NCBI RefSeq assembly: GCF_031127835.1
Contig: NZ_JARXHX010000009.1
Span: 1 to 64,000, forward strand
DNA from: Pelagicoccus sp. SDUM812002
Lineage (GTDB): Bacteria > Verrucomicrobiota > Verrucomicrobiia > Opitutales > Opitutaceae
Length of the DNA: 64,000 bases
Reading direction: 5' to 3'
Under the pieces are notes generated by a model. That model had not been told where the DNA came from. It worked only from the letters and a program-made list of their open reading frames with translations, and ran no database searches. Made by a program: the position numbers and the translations under genes. This document shows positions 44,600 through 53,031 of the stretch, in pieces (within the stretch, counting starts at the first letter, position 1; the number at the start of each line of letters is the position of its first letter).

Positions 44600-44900
44600 A
44601 AAATGACGCCGATCCGATACGCGGATCGGCTCGGTACAGTGCAAGCGGTTTTGGATCGAGCATGCCTTCGCCCAGGCCAAGGAAGAACTGAGGAGGAGCC
44701 GGTACCAGTTACGCAAGTGGCAAGGCTGGCACCACCGTATGGCATTGGTCTGCATAGCTTTTCTGTTCACTTTTGAAGAGCAGGTGCTGCTCGAGGAAGA
44801 CCTGCCTTTGATAAGCGTGTGCTAGGTCACCGAACTGCTCGAATACTACCGCCTAATAAGAATCGAAACTGTTCAGGATTTTCAAAGACTGCCCCAATAA
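44600..44900 (+). pseudogene. C-terminal remnant of an IS701/IS4-type transposase
   Basis: The frame reads 'FWIEHAFAQAKEELRRSRYQ', 'LRKWQGWHHRMALVCIAFLF', then an internal TAG at 44823 and continues 'VTELLEYYR' to a TAA at 44898. This is the C-terminal end of the catalytic domain of IS701-like transposases (the YREK-like Glu helix and W.GWHHHMALV motif). Everything upstream is missing. A 9-bp perfect hairpin (44608-44630) lies at its broken edge. Confidence 0.8.
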
Positions 44901-44903
44901 AGC

Positions 44904-45449
44904 ATGGAAGAAGAAGCTAAGTCATTCTCGAATCCTCAACTCGAGATCGATCAACTCCCGCACTGGGGAGACATCGAGCTTGAACCGCTGGCACGCGCCG
45001 CTCCTTGGCCGCCCTTCTGGAGGAATTGCGTACCCTTCACTGTGCTTTTCGTAGCAGCCACGGTAGTCGTAACCACTTCGCTCCTTCCGCTCCTTGCGTA
45101 TTTGGGAATATTGCTGCTGGGGCTTGTCCTCTTTCTTCTTTTGCAGTGGTACAACTTCACCGAGCATAAGCGTCGTGGAGTTGCCCTGAGAGAGGAGGAT
45201 ATCGTGTTCAAGCGGGGCCTATTCTGGCATCAGCATACGCTACTTCCTCTCAACAGAATTCAGCATATCGAGATTCACAGGGGCCCCATAGAACGGAAGC
45301 TCGGCTTGAGTAGCCTCAGGCTCTACACCGCTGGCGGATCCGGGGTGGACCTGCAGATCAGCGGCCTCGAGAGTGAGCGAGCGGATCGAATAAAGCAGTT
45401 CATTCTGGATAAAGCCAAAAACGAAGCACTGGGGCGCGTCTTTGAATGA
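44904..45449 (+). CDS. PH-domain membrane protein, YdbS-like
   Basis: The 181-residue protein has two adjacent transmembrane helices (about 43-63 and 65-82), then a bacterial PH (bPH2) domain. The domain carries the family pattern 'GLFWHQHTLLPLNRIQHIEI' near 107 and 'LGLSSLRLYTAGGSG' near 133. It matches YdbS of Bacillus. Its stop overlaps the start of the next gene (ATGA), which is the YdbT-like partner. In Bacillus the pair is linked to protection against certain bacteriocins and peptides; the role here is unknown. Confidence 0.85.
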   Translation: MEEEAKSFSNPQLEIDQLPHWGDIELEPLARAAPWPPFWRNCVPFTVLFVAATVVVTTSLLPLLAYLGILLLGLVLFLLLQWYNFTEHKRRGVALREEDIVFKRGLFWHQHTLLPLNRIQHIEIHRGPIERKLGLSSLRLYTAGGSGVDLQISGLESERADRIKQFILDKAKNEALGRVFE

Positions 45450-46960
45450 GCTTACCTGAAGCCATCCCATCCAAGGATACCGGCTGGCAAAGGCTTTCCT
45501 CAGTCTCCATTGCGTACTTCGTTATCAAATTCACGATTTCACTCCTAAGGAATGCGATCCAGAGCATTATCCCCGGAATCGCAGCCATCTCGTTTTTTGC
45601 TGATAACAAAGTGCTCTGGTTCAGCGTGGCGCTCCCCGCCGCCTTTCTTCTTATCACGGTTTACAGCTTCTTCTACTACTGGTATTTCAAATTCAAGACC
45701 CATGAAGGAGAAATCTTGATACACCAAGGCGTATTCAAAAAGGAACTCCTCAACCTCGATTTTGATAGAATACAGAACGTCAATATAATCCGCCCCTTCT
45801 ATTTCGCGCCGTTCAAGGTCGTAAACTGCATCGTAGAATCGGCGGGGTCCAACGCAGCCGAAATCGAGTTGCCGGGCGTCAAAGAAGCGTTTGCTATCGA
45901 TACGAGAACCAGAGTATTCGAGGCGGAAAAACCGAAAGAGGAAAGAGACGACGAAGAGAACGAAGTCTCAAAATCCCCAGATTCTTCGATGGCTTGCCGG
46001 AAACTCTCGAACTGGGAGATGGCAAAATCGGGTTTAACCAGTTATTTCGCATTCGTCGCGTTGGCCGCCCTCGCTCCGTTTTCCGATCGAATTTTCAGTT
46101 TCCTGTTCGAATACGTGTATTCGGGCATACTCGCGCCATTCGAATCGATCCCAATCTTAAAAGCATTCGTCATAACGGTGTTAATATTCCTCACAGCCGC
46201 CTTGCTTCTACTGACTTTGATTGCTGGATCGGTAGTTGGCGCGTTGATACAAAACTACAACTACGAGCTACATGACAACAACGACCGGTTGGTTCGACTC
46301 ACAGGATTGTTCGAACGAAAATCCACAACGCTTAAGAAGTCTAAAGTACAGTCCATCGTCATCACACAGAATCTTGCGGAAAAAATACTCGGACGCGTGC
46401 GGCTTCAATACCGTCAAGTGGGCACTAGCAACGAAACGAAGAGCGACTCCCACGTCCAGGTACCTATCCTAAAGCCTGACGCGAGTGGTACTTTCGCCTC
46501 AATCGTCTTTCCCGATTGCCCGCAACCTGGCTTCACAAAAATTCATCACAGCTACGTGAAACGAGTGTTTCTGTACTTCTGGGTGCTCCCCCTCACTATA
46601 ATCGTATCCATTCCTAGCATACTGATAAGCGAATTGTTTCTTTTCGGACTCGTCCTGCTGATTCCAGGACTACTCGCAGTGATGCTGCGCTATCGCCGTT
46701 TTGGCTACTGGTTCACCGGCGAATACGGAGCGATCCGAGAAGGATTCATCGGAAACAAGACCACGATTTTCCCGATTCGGAAAACGCAGACCGTCAGAAT
46801 CGCACAAAGTCGCGGCCAAAGGATCCGGAATCTCGGAAACCTGACGATCCAATTGGGTTCAGGCCCAGTAACCATCCCCTACCTCCCTATGAGCAACCTG
46901 AGCGAAATCGTTGATAAAACCCTCTACAAAACGGAAAGCAGCTCCGAGCCGTGGATGTGA
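45446..46960 (+). CDS. PH-domain membrane protein, YdbT-like
   Basis: The 504-residue protein has an N-terminal pair of membrane helices followed by a bPH2 domain ('GVFKKELLNLDFDRIQNVNI', ~91). A second hydrophobic pair (about 190-275) precedes another bPH2 domain ('GLFERKSTTLKKSKVQSIVI', ~283). A third pair (about 375-412) precedes the last ('ETRKTQTVRIAQSRGQR'-like, ~440). Three PH units in one chain match YdbT. It is translationally coupled to the shorter YdbS-like gene. Confidence 0.85.
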   Translation: MSLPEAIPSKDTGWQRLSSVSIAYFVIKFTISLLRNAIQSIIPGIAAISFFADNKVLWFSVALPAAFLLITVYSFFYYWYFKFKTHEGEILIHQGVFKKELLNLDFDRIQNVNIIRPFYFAPFKVVNCIVESAGSNAAEIELPGVKEAFAIDTRTRVFEAEKPKEERDDEENEVSKSPDSSMACRKLSNWEMAKSGLTSYFAFVALAALAPFSDRIFSFLFEYVYSGILAPFESIPILKAFVITVLIFLTAALLLLTLIAGSVVGALIQNYNYELHDNNDRLVRLTGLFERKSTTLKKSKVQSIVITQNLAEKILGRVRLQYRQVGTSNETKSDSHVQVPILKPDASGTFASIVFPDCPQPGFTKIHHSYVKRVFLYFWVLPLTIIVSIPSILISELFLFGLVLLIPGLLAVMLRYRRFGYWFTGEYGAIREGFIGNKTTIFPIRKTQTVRIAQSRGQRIRNLGNLTIQLGSGPVTIPYLPMSNLSEIVDKTLYKTESSSEPWM

Positions 46961-47073
46961 CACAGGAAGTGTAACCTATGTCCTCGGATCATTCCGAATG
47001 TATCACGATTTTGAATTCAACACTGTCCCTGCACCCCACGGTCCACAGTTAAAAGTCTTCAAAATTACAAGAG

Positions 47074-47208
47074 TATAGGGTCTGTTGCCCAAATGAATCG
47101 TTAGGGATATTCGAGGCAAGATGTCGGGAAGTCGTTGATAAATACATTTCAAAACGTCCTTTTCAGACTCGATATTGCCGATATTGGATTCCGGCAACAG
47201 CCCCTATA
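47074..47208 (+). mobile_element. MITE-like element, 135 bp
   Basis: TATAGGGTCTGTTGCC (47074-47089) and the inverted GGCAACAGCCCCTATA (47193-47208) match at 15 of 16 positions and enclose 103 bp without a gene. The outer TA/TA dinucleotides could be the target duplication. The rest of the 46961-47278 gap holds nothing else I can name. Confidence 0.6.
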
Positions 47209-47278
47209 GGAACGACCCCTTTTATCGCTCCGAGTGGGAGGAAGCAGGAGCTCGCGAATCGCGAAAGGGGTGTAGGCG

Positions 47279-48753
47279 TTACTTTGTCAAAGAGGCTGCA
47301 ACGGCACGGAAGCTGGCGAGGCCCGACTCTATGTTTTCGATGATTTCTTCGGCGAGGATTTCTGGTTCGGGGAGGTTGTCGAGATCGGCGAGGCTATCGT
47401 CTTTGAGCCAGAAGAGGTCGAGGCTGGTTTTATCGCGGGCGATGAGATCCTTGTAGCTGTACTTTCGCCAGCGGCCTTCGGGGTTTTTCTCGGCGTGCCA
47501 AGTTTCCTTGCGTTTGTGGCGGTTGCTGGGGTTGTAGCAGGTGATGAACTCGCGCAGGTCCTCGAGGCGCAGGGACTTCCGTTTGAGGGTGTGGTGGACG
47601 TTGGTGCGGTAGTCGTAGTACCAGACTTCCTTTGTGGCGACTGCCTTGCTGGCGGCTCGATTGTCGAAGAAAAGCACATTCGCTTTTACGCCATTGGCGT
47701 AGAAGATGCCAGTGGGGAGACGAAGGATGGTGTGGAGTTCGGTTGTCTCCAAAAGTTTCTTACGAACGGTTTCTCCTGCTCCGCCTTCGAAGAGCACGTT
47801 GTCAGGAAGAACCACGGCGGCACGACCAGTGGTCTTGAGCATGGAGCGGATGTGCTGCAGGAAGTTGAGCTGCTTATTGGAAGTAGTGGCCCAGAAGTCT
47901 TGGCGATTGTAGGTGAGCTCGTCTTTTTCCTGTTCACCTTCCTCGTTGGTGAAGGTCATGGAGCTCTTTTTGCCGAATGGGGGATTGGCCAGTACGTAGT
48001 CGAAAGTCTGAGACGGGGCACCGACAAGGGCGTCGGTGGAGTCGATGGGGCTATCGCCGTCGATTTCGCCGATGTTGTGCAGGAAGAGATTTATCAAGCA
48101 GAGGCGGCGGGTGCCTGCAACGATCTCGTTTCCGTGGAAGGTGTCGTTTTTAAGGAAGGCTTTTTGGTCGCGGTCGAGTTTTCCTTTGGTGAGGAAGTCG
48201 TATGCGGCGAGGAAGAAGCCACCGGTGCCGCAGGCGGGGTCGGCGATGGTTTTGCTCGGCTCGGGCGCGACGCATTCGACCATGGCGGAGATGAGGGCCC
48301 GGGGAGTGAAGTATTGGCCAGCTCCGGACTTGGTGTCTTCCGCGTTCTTTTCGAGGATGCCTTCGTAGATGTCTCCCTTTGTGTCGGCATCGAGTAGGAT
48401 CCACTTTGTACTGTCGACCATCTCAATAAGGCGGGCTAGCTTGGCGGGGTCCTGAATCTTGTTTTGGGCCTTGGTGAAGATCTGGCCGAGCATGCCTTTT
48501 TCGGTGCCGAGGGCGCGAAGTGTCTCGATGTAGTGGGCTTCCAGTTCGGCTCTTTTAGTGGACGCATGACGCCCCACTGGAAACGCTCGGGTACGCCGAT
48601 TTTTCGTTTGTAAGGAGGTTTTGAATACTCGTCAGCCATCTTGAGGAAGATAAGGTAGGTTAGCTGTTCGAGATAGTCGCCGTAGCCTACGCCGTCGTCG
48701 TGCAGGGTGTTGCAGAAGCTCCAGACTTTGGAGATGATGGTGTCAGTGGTCAT
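47279..48753 (-). pseudogene. hsdM: Type I restriction-modification methyltransferase subunit, frameshifted
   Basis: The HsdM N-terminal helical domain (from ATG 48753, 'FCNTLHDDGVGYGDYLEQLT') and the SAM methyltransferase domain ('DPACGTGGFFLAAYD', catalytic 'NPPFGKK') lie in different frames. Adding one G to the G4 run at 48572-48575 restores 'FQWGRHASTKRAELEAHY', which joins the parts. All catalytic motifs survive in the downstream frame. As it stands the N-terminal domain is detached, so modification is probably lost unless slippage restores it. Confidence 0.88.
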
Positions 48754-49271
48754 GGGAGAAGGTGGTAGGTGTTTAGTTGGTAGGGACTTTCTTAAACCAC
48801 AGATTACACAGAGTGCACAGAATGTGCCTGGAGGTTCGGGCCTTATTTAAACGAACGAAGGTTTAATGGAATAAGATCGGGTGTTATTCTATCGAAACTG
48901 ATTTCGATTAAATAAGAGAAGGTCGGAGAGGAAATTGGGTTGAAGTTTTTTGTAGAGATGGGAGCTTCTTACGGCTCTCTTGTGGTTCGAAGGTTTTGGC
49001 TGAGCCAGGACTATTGAGGTAGGATCACCGGAGAGTTTTTGCTTTCTGCCTGTGACAGAAAGTCTGCAAAGGTTGGCGTGGAACCAGCCTGGTCGAATCC
49101 GCGTTTTTTGTGCTTGGAGAACGGGAATTCGTTTAAAGTAGACTTCAGGAGAAGGAGTCTCATTCGCCTTGCGATCAAATAACCATCAAATAAATAAAGC
49201 ATTGATATTCAGTGTATTGAGTTTGTACCTGTCCTGACTCTTGTGGTCTAATCAAATAACCATGGTTCAGC
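48754..49271. other. Intergenic region with one dispersed repeat
   Basis: The region is AT-richer than its surroundings. One copy of the 'AAACCACAGATTACACAGAG' repeat lies at 48793-48828. I see no supported gene; a short reading frame around 49011-49202 has no recognisable features. Confidence 0.5.
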
Positions 49272-49722
49272 CTAATGTTCGTTGTCGTCCGGTGAAATCG
49301 CATTAAAGATTTTCAATTTCAGCGATTCATCGTCCTCGTTGCCCGTTAGAATTGCAGTCATCCAATCCGCTAAGAGTGGCTTGTCGATATTCCCTGCAGC
49401 TACGTGGTAGCTGATGTTTTCAGCTTCTCGGATGAATGCGTCGATACTTCTCAGGTAGCCGTTGTTGAGAAGCATTTGAGCGGAGAGTGTGATGGCGATT
49501 CGTTTGTTTTCCGTCTTCGAAACAGTGAAACTTGCACGAGCAAAAGAAAAGGTGAGCGAGCTTTTCTTCGAGTGTTGGGTAGTAGTTGTCGTTTTGAATG
49601 TGCTCCAAAACGCTTTCGAGCTTTTCGATTTCTAGGGCACCTTGTGTGCCACCTCCGCTTTTTTCCACGGTGAGGGCGTGGACTTCAATGGCTTGCTCGA
49701 TGGTTAGATAGACGTAGTTCAC
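49272..49722 (-). pseudogene. doc: Death-on-curing (Doc/Fic) family toxin, frameshifted in the active-site motif
   Basis: Restoring one frame gives a ~149-residue Doc protein: 'YLTIEQAIEVHALTVEKSGG', 'GALEIEKLESVLEHIQNDN', the Fic core 'HCFEDGNKR' and 'LLADWMTAIL'. An extra base in the A4 run at 49507-49510 breaks the frame exactly within DGNKR. The GTG start overlaps the stop of the upstream DNA-binding gene by one base, the normal toxin-antitoxin arrangement. With the frameshift, toxin activity (kinase-type modification of EF-Tu in known Doc) should be lost. Confidence 0.85.
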
Positions 49723-50747
49723 TACTCCCGCTCTTTGAGGCGTTTCATTACATCTTTGGCGTCTTCGAGACGCTCGGAGAGTTCTTTGCTTTTTTCGCCT
49801 AGAAACCGCTCGAATTCGTCACGCTTAAGTGGAGTGATGTAATCTTTTAGCTGGAGGTGGAGGGCGTCCCTGAAGGCGAGGTCGCGGCTGGCCATTTTGT
49901 TGCGAGCTCGTTCGACTTGTGGTTTCCAGAGGGCTTGGCTTTCAAATGTCTGGAACAGCTTATCGACTTCGCTTGGGCGTAGTTTGCGGCCGAGTGCTTT
50001 GCTCTCCTTTTCGAGAACTTCGGCGAAGCCGCATTCGTAGGAGGCGATGATGTCGAGGACTTCTGAGTAAAAGGTATCTCGCAGGTTCTCGCGTTTGCTG
50101 AGCTTCAAGACCTTGCGGTATTCTTGGGCCTTTTCTTTGAAGATGCTGACGTAGATACGGTCGGTGTAGATGGCGTATTTGATTTTGCCCATGTCGATGT
50201 AGTGATCGAGGGCGTCCGTAAACTGTTTGCGGTAATTCTCCTCGGCGAATACTGCGTGAATGAAATTCTCGTCGCGTTGGTTGATGTATTTGGTTCCGCC
50301 ACCTGTCCGCTGGTTGATGGTGTCGATGACGATATCGAGCATGGTTCTACGGAGGATTCCTGCTCGGTCGGATTCCCTCATGAGCATGGCCAAATTAAGG
50401 AAGGCTCGGATGTCGAAAATGCCCAGTTGTGGCGTCTTATTTATGTTAACGAAATCTGTTTCGTGAACATCCGACTCTTGAATTGCTAACTTTAAGATCT
50501 TCAACTGGTTACCTCTTAAAACCTCGTAACCGTTTTTCTGCAATTCTTCAGCGTTTTTCTCCAAATAGTTGTCGATCGTGCGTGGGGATACTTCAAAGAA
50601 TGAGGCGACTTGCTCCTTGAGAACGACCGTTTTGCCTTGGAAGGGAATGCCTTTGATCCCGGCGGCTTTTTCGATCTCCGACAGAGCGTAGGGATTGTTC
50701 AGAATGTTCTGACGGTCGATCTGTGATGTGGTGAGGTCTTTTGCCAT
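49722..50747 (-). CDS. DNA-binding protein paired with Doc, putative antitoxin
   Basis: The 341-residue protein has an N-terminal helix-turn-helix ('VASFFEVSPRTIDNYLEKN', ~47) and a central region ('GIFDIRAFLNLAMLMRESDR', ~108). A helical C-terminus carries 'RDLAFRDALHLQLKDYITPL'. Similar proteins occur next to Fic/Doc genes inside type I restriction loci. Its ATG lies one base after the stop of frame-restored hsdS, and its end overlaps doc. Antitoxin function is inferred from position. Confidence 0.7.
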   Translation of the reverse strand: MAKDLTTSQIDRQNILNNPYALSEIEKAAGIKGIPFQGKTVVLKEQVASFFEVSPRTIDNYLEKNAEELQKNGYEVLRGNQLKILKLAIQESDVHETDFVNINKTPQLGIFDIRAFLNLAMLMRESDRAGILRRTMLDIVIDTINQRTGGGTKYINQRDENFIHAVFAEENYRKQFTDALDHYIDMGKIKYAIYTDRIYVSIFKEKAQEYRKVLKLSKRENLRDTFYSEVLDIIASYECGFAEVLEKESKALGRKLRPSEVDKLFQTFESQALWKPQVERARNKMASRDLAFRDALHLQLKDYITPLKRDEFERFLGEKSKELSERLEDAKDVMKRLKERE

Positions 50748-50876
50748 CTTAGAGCGGGAGTTCGGATTGTGTGGGGTTGGCGGATTTGAGGGGACCCTTT
50801 CGGACAGTTTTCTTGGTGGCTCGTTTCTTTGGAGCTTTTTTTGAGGCCTCGGCTTCGCGTTGGGCTTGGATGCGGG

Positions 50877-52238
50877 CTAGGAGTTGGGAGGCGGGTTCGT
50901 CGGTGGGGGCTTGGGGGCGAGTTGGCCGCTGAAGGCTTTTTTGAGGATGGACTGGCGGAGGGCCTCGCTGCGGCGCAATGCGGCGTCGATCTCACCCTCG
51001 TTCTGCGCAATCACCTCGAACTGAGCGTCCAGCAAACGCACGATCTCTCGTTGCTCGGCGAGGGAGCAAATTGGGACTCGAAGCTCGCGGAGATTGGTTA
51101 GATTTAGTCCTGGCTTACCTGCTCCGTAGGCGGCTTTTTCTAGATCCTTTCGACCTCCCGATGGACTGATAATGTAGAGATAGAGAAATTTTGTGAGGCG
51201 GGGATCTAGGGTTCTGCAAAGGGCAACATGTTGACTGACGTAGGCTTCGCCTATGTCTCGGTCTATGTATCCAGTTTTTGTTACGTTAGCTCCGGTTATC
51301 GTAATAAGGATGTCGCCGGTTTGTGTAAGTGTTCGTTTACCTTCTGCTTTTTCAGGCAAGGTGACATACGCGATATCGGATAAATCCAGATAGTCTTTTT
51401 TTAGGTTTTGAGCTCTGATGAAAGTGCTACCTGATTCTGAGTAGTAAGCTGCCCAGCCTCGAGATCCTGAAGTTATATATTCGGTGAGTTCTCCGAATTG
51501 AATTGTTCGCCAGTTATCACATTCGTGAGGCTCGACTGTAGTCGGATCGGTTTCTCGGATGCGGGCTAGGAGGTGGTCGGGGGATTCTAGTTTGTCGGGG
51601 TTTTGTTGGCGCCAGGTTTGGGTGAGCTTGCCCTCGAATGCTTGTTTGAGGAGGGACTGGCGATAGACGCCGAGTTGCTGCTTGGCTTGGCGAAGGCTCG
51701 CCTCCCCAGCGTCCAACTCGCTGAACAACTCCTCGTTCTTCGCCACAATCCGCTTCTGCTCGTTGAGGGGAGGAAGGGGGATTTCGAATGCTTGAAGACT
51801 GGGGAACTCGATACTATGAACCGTGGTTCCTCCTTTTCTGCATGTATTCAAAATTTCACACTCGAATACTTTGAAAGCGTACCAGAGGAACTCGGAATCT
51901 GTAGCAGGACACGGTGTAATTGCTTTGATGTCTTGATTTACGGATACTGAAACCAAATTGACGGCGATTGGGAGCGAATGGGCGGGGATGCCGGATCGAG
52001 TTACGATGAGAAGAGAGCCTTCATCTAGAAGATTCGCGGAAGAGTTTTTAACTGCTGATTCGGTTATGAAATCCTGAGCCGAAGAGAGTTTCGGTTTTTT
52101 CATATCCTTGGGCGAAACCCATGGAATCGTTCCATCTGTCCAGAAGCTGGGATTCGATTTGCTAGGCGTTCCACCGCCACGCCATGTTCCAAGGTCGGAT
52201 AGCTTAACGGACGCCCAATTATTCGGCAACTCGCTCAC
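50877..52238 (-). CDS. hsdS: Type I restriction-modification specificity subunit, C-terminal tail frameshifted
   Basis: The 453-residue HsdS has two target-recognition domains (about 1-150 and 235-385), each followed by a conserved helix ('LPPLNEQKRIVAKNEELF' and 'CSLAEQREIVRLLDAQF'). They set a bipartite recognition site. The last ~17 residues are out of frame. Adding one C to the C5 run (50905-50909) gives a Lys-rich tail ending at 50749, one base before the next ATG, which supports the longer form as ancestral. The core may still fold. The GTG start overlaps the stop of a preceding frame. Confidence 0.85.
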   Translation of the reverse strand: MSELPNNWASVKLSDLGTWRGGGTPSKSNPSFWTDGTIPWVSPKDMKKPKLSSAQDFITESAVKNSSANLLDEGSLLIVTRSGIPAHSLPIAVNLVSVSVNQDIKAITPCPATDSEFLWYAFKVFECEILNTCRKGGTTVHSIEFPSLQAFEIPLPPLNEQKRIVAKNEELFSELDAGEASLRQAKQQLGVYRQSLLKQAFEGKLTQTWRQQNPDKLESPDHLLARIRETDPTTVEPHECDNWRTIQFGELTEYITSGSRGWAAYYSESGSTFIRAQNLKKDYLDLSDIAYVTLPEKAEGKRTLTQTGDILITITGANVTKTGYIDRDIGEAYVSQHVALCRTLDPRLTKFLYLYIISPSGGRKDLEKAAYGAGKPGLNLTNLRELRVPICSLAEQREIVRLLDAQFEVIAQNEGEIDAALRRSEALRQSILKKAFSGQLAPKPPPTNPPPNS

Positions 52239-52556
52239 GCTGTCAGGTCCTTGCTGAGTTCGTCGATGAGGGCGTCAGCAATCTCATTCTCCGGTGCGTC
52301 AGCACCTATTCTGTGCATTCCGTGTACTCTGTGGTCCAAATTTCTTTTTTTAACCACAGAATGCACAGAGCGCACAGAATGATTTTCGAAGAGTGAAGAT
52401 GAATGTGAATCGATTTTGTGTTTTAAGCCGATGGTTTGGTTTCTTCTGTCATCCAATCCATTTCCAATTCTATGTACTCTGTGGTCCAAAATATTTCCCT
52501 CTGTTTTCTTAACCACAGAATGCACGGAGTGCACGGAATGACTTGGTTGTATCTGA
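52239..52556. repeat. Cluster of inverted 'CCACAGA/TCTGTGG' repeats
   Basis: Two palindromic pairs occur: arms 52308-52335 with 52354-52380, and 52468-52488 with 52512-52540. Each pair could form a ~25-bp imperfect hairpin. The segment next to hsdS (52238-52290) encodes, in the - strand, a tail 'LIDELSKDLTA' resembling the end of HsdR. I do not regard the continuous reading frame across this region as a gene. Confidence 0.7.
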
Positions 52557-52919
52557 TTAATTGGATACGCGTTTGATGCCGAGTTTTGCATGTTTGAAAT
52601 TGAGGAGCAGGGCGGTCTTGAGTCCGGTGATATTGAGGTAGCCTAGCATTTGGGCTAGGTGGTTCTCGTTGAAATTGACGACGACTTTGGGGTCTACTAT
52701 GATTTGGTTTTCGACGATGAGGTCGGGGATGAGAGTGCCGATGTGTTGGTCATCGTAATAAACTGGGAATTCTTTTTGGGATTCGGCGGTGAGGCCTTGT
52801 TTGGCGAGTTCGATGACGAGGGCGCGTTCGTAGAGTTTTTCGTCGAGTCCGGGTTTGAGTTTGTAGAGTACGGTGTGGGTAGCTCCTATTATTTTTTCGG
52901 TGAGTTCGTTCGGATTCAT
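52557..52919 (-). CDS. GxxExxY family protein
   Basis: The 120-residue protein from ATG 52919 has the family motif in 'GLDEKLYERAL' (~30). A PDDEXK-like core follows: 'EFPVYYDDQHIGTLIPDLIV' and 'DPKVV'. GxxExxY proteins are small nuclease-fold proteins of unknown role, common in PVC and Bacteroidota genomes and very often flanked by the same ACCACAGA repeats, as here. Upstream in-frame sequence to 53000 is only translated repeat. Confidence 0.85.
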   Translation of the reverse strand: MNPNELTEKIIGATHTVLYKLKPGLDEKLYERALVIELAKQGLTAESQKEFPVYYDDQHIGTLIPDLIVENQIIVDPKVVVNFNENHLAQMLGYLNITGLKTALLLNFKHAKLGIKRVSN

Positions 52920-52924
52920 GGGGA

Positions 52925-53030
52925 ATTTTTTAACCACAGAATACACGGAGTGCACAGAATTTTTGATTGGATTGTTTCGAGACTTAGATTCGCAGATCAA
53001 TCCGTGTATTCTGTGTAATCTGTGGTTAAA
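52925..53030. repeat. Inverted pair of dispersed repeats flanking the GxxExxY gene
   Basis: A + copy at 52930-52962 (TTAACCACAGAATACACGGA...) faces an inverted copy at 53001-53029 (...ATCTGTGGTTAA). Their cores share 'AACCACAGA' and 'ACACGGA'. Confidence 0.7.
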
Positions 53031-53031
53031 A

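Noticed and set aside
47003-47197. 64-codon frame across the MITE-like element
   Set aside because: It runs through the terminal repeat and has no homology I recognise or ribosome site.
49011-49202. 63-codon frame in the gap after hsdM
   Set aside because: No start signal, no domain and no overlap with the operon logic.
52235-52591. 118-codon frame upstream of hsdS as a gene
   Set aside because: Most of it is translated inverted repeat ('HSVHSVVKK'); only the last ~20 codons resemble the end of HsdR.
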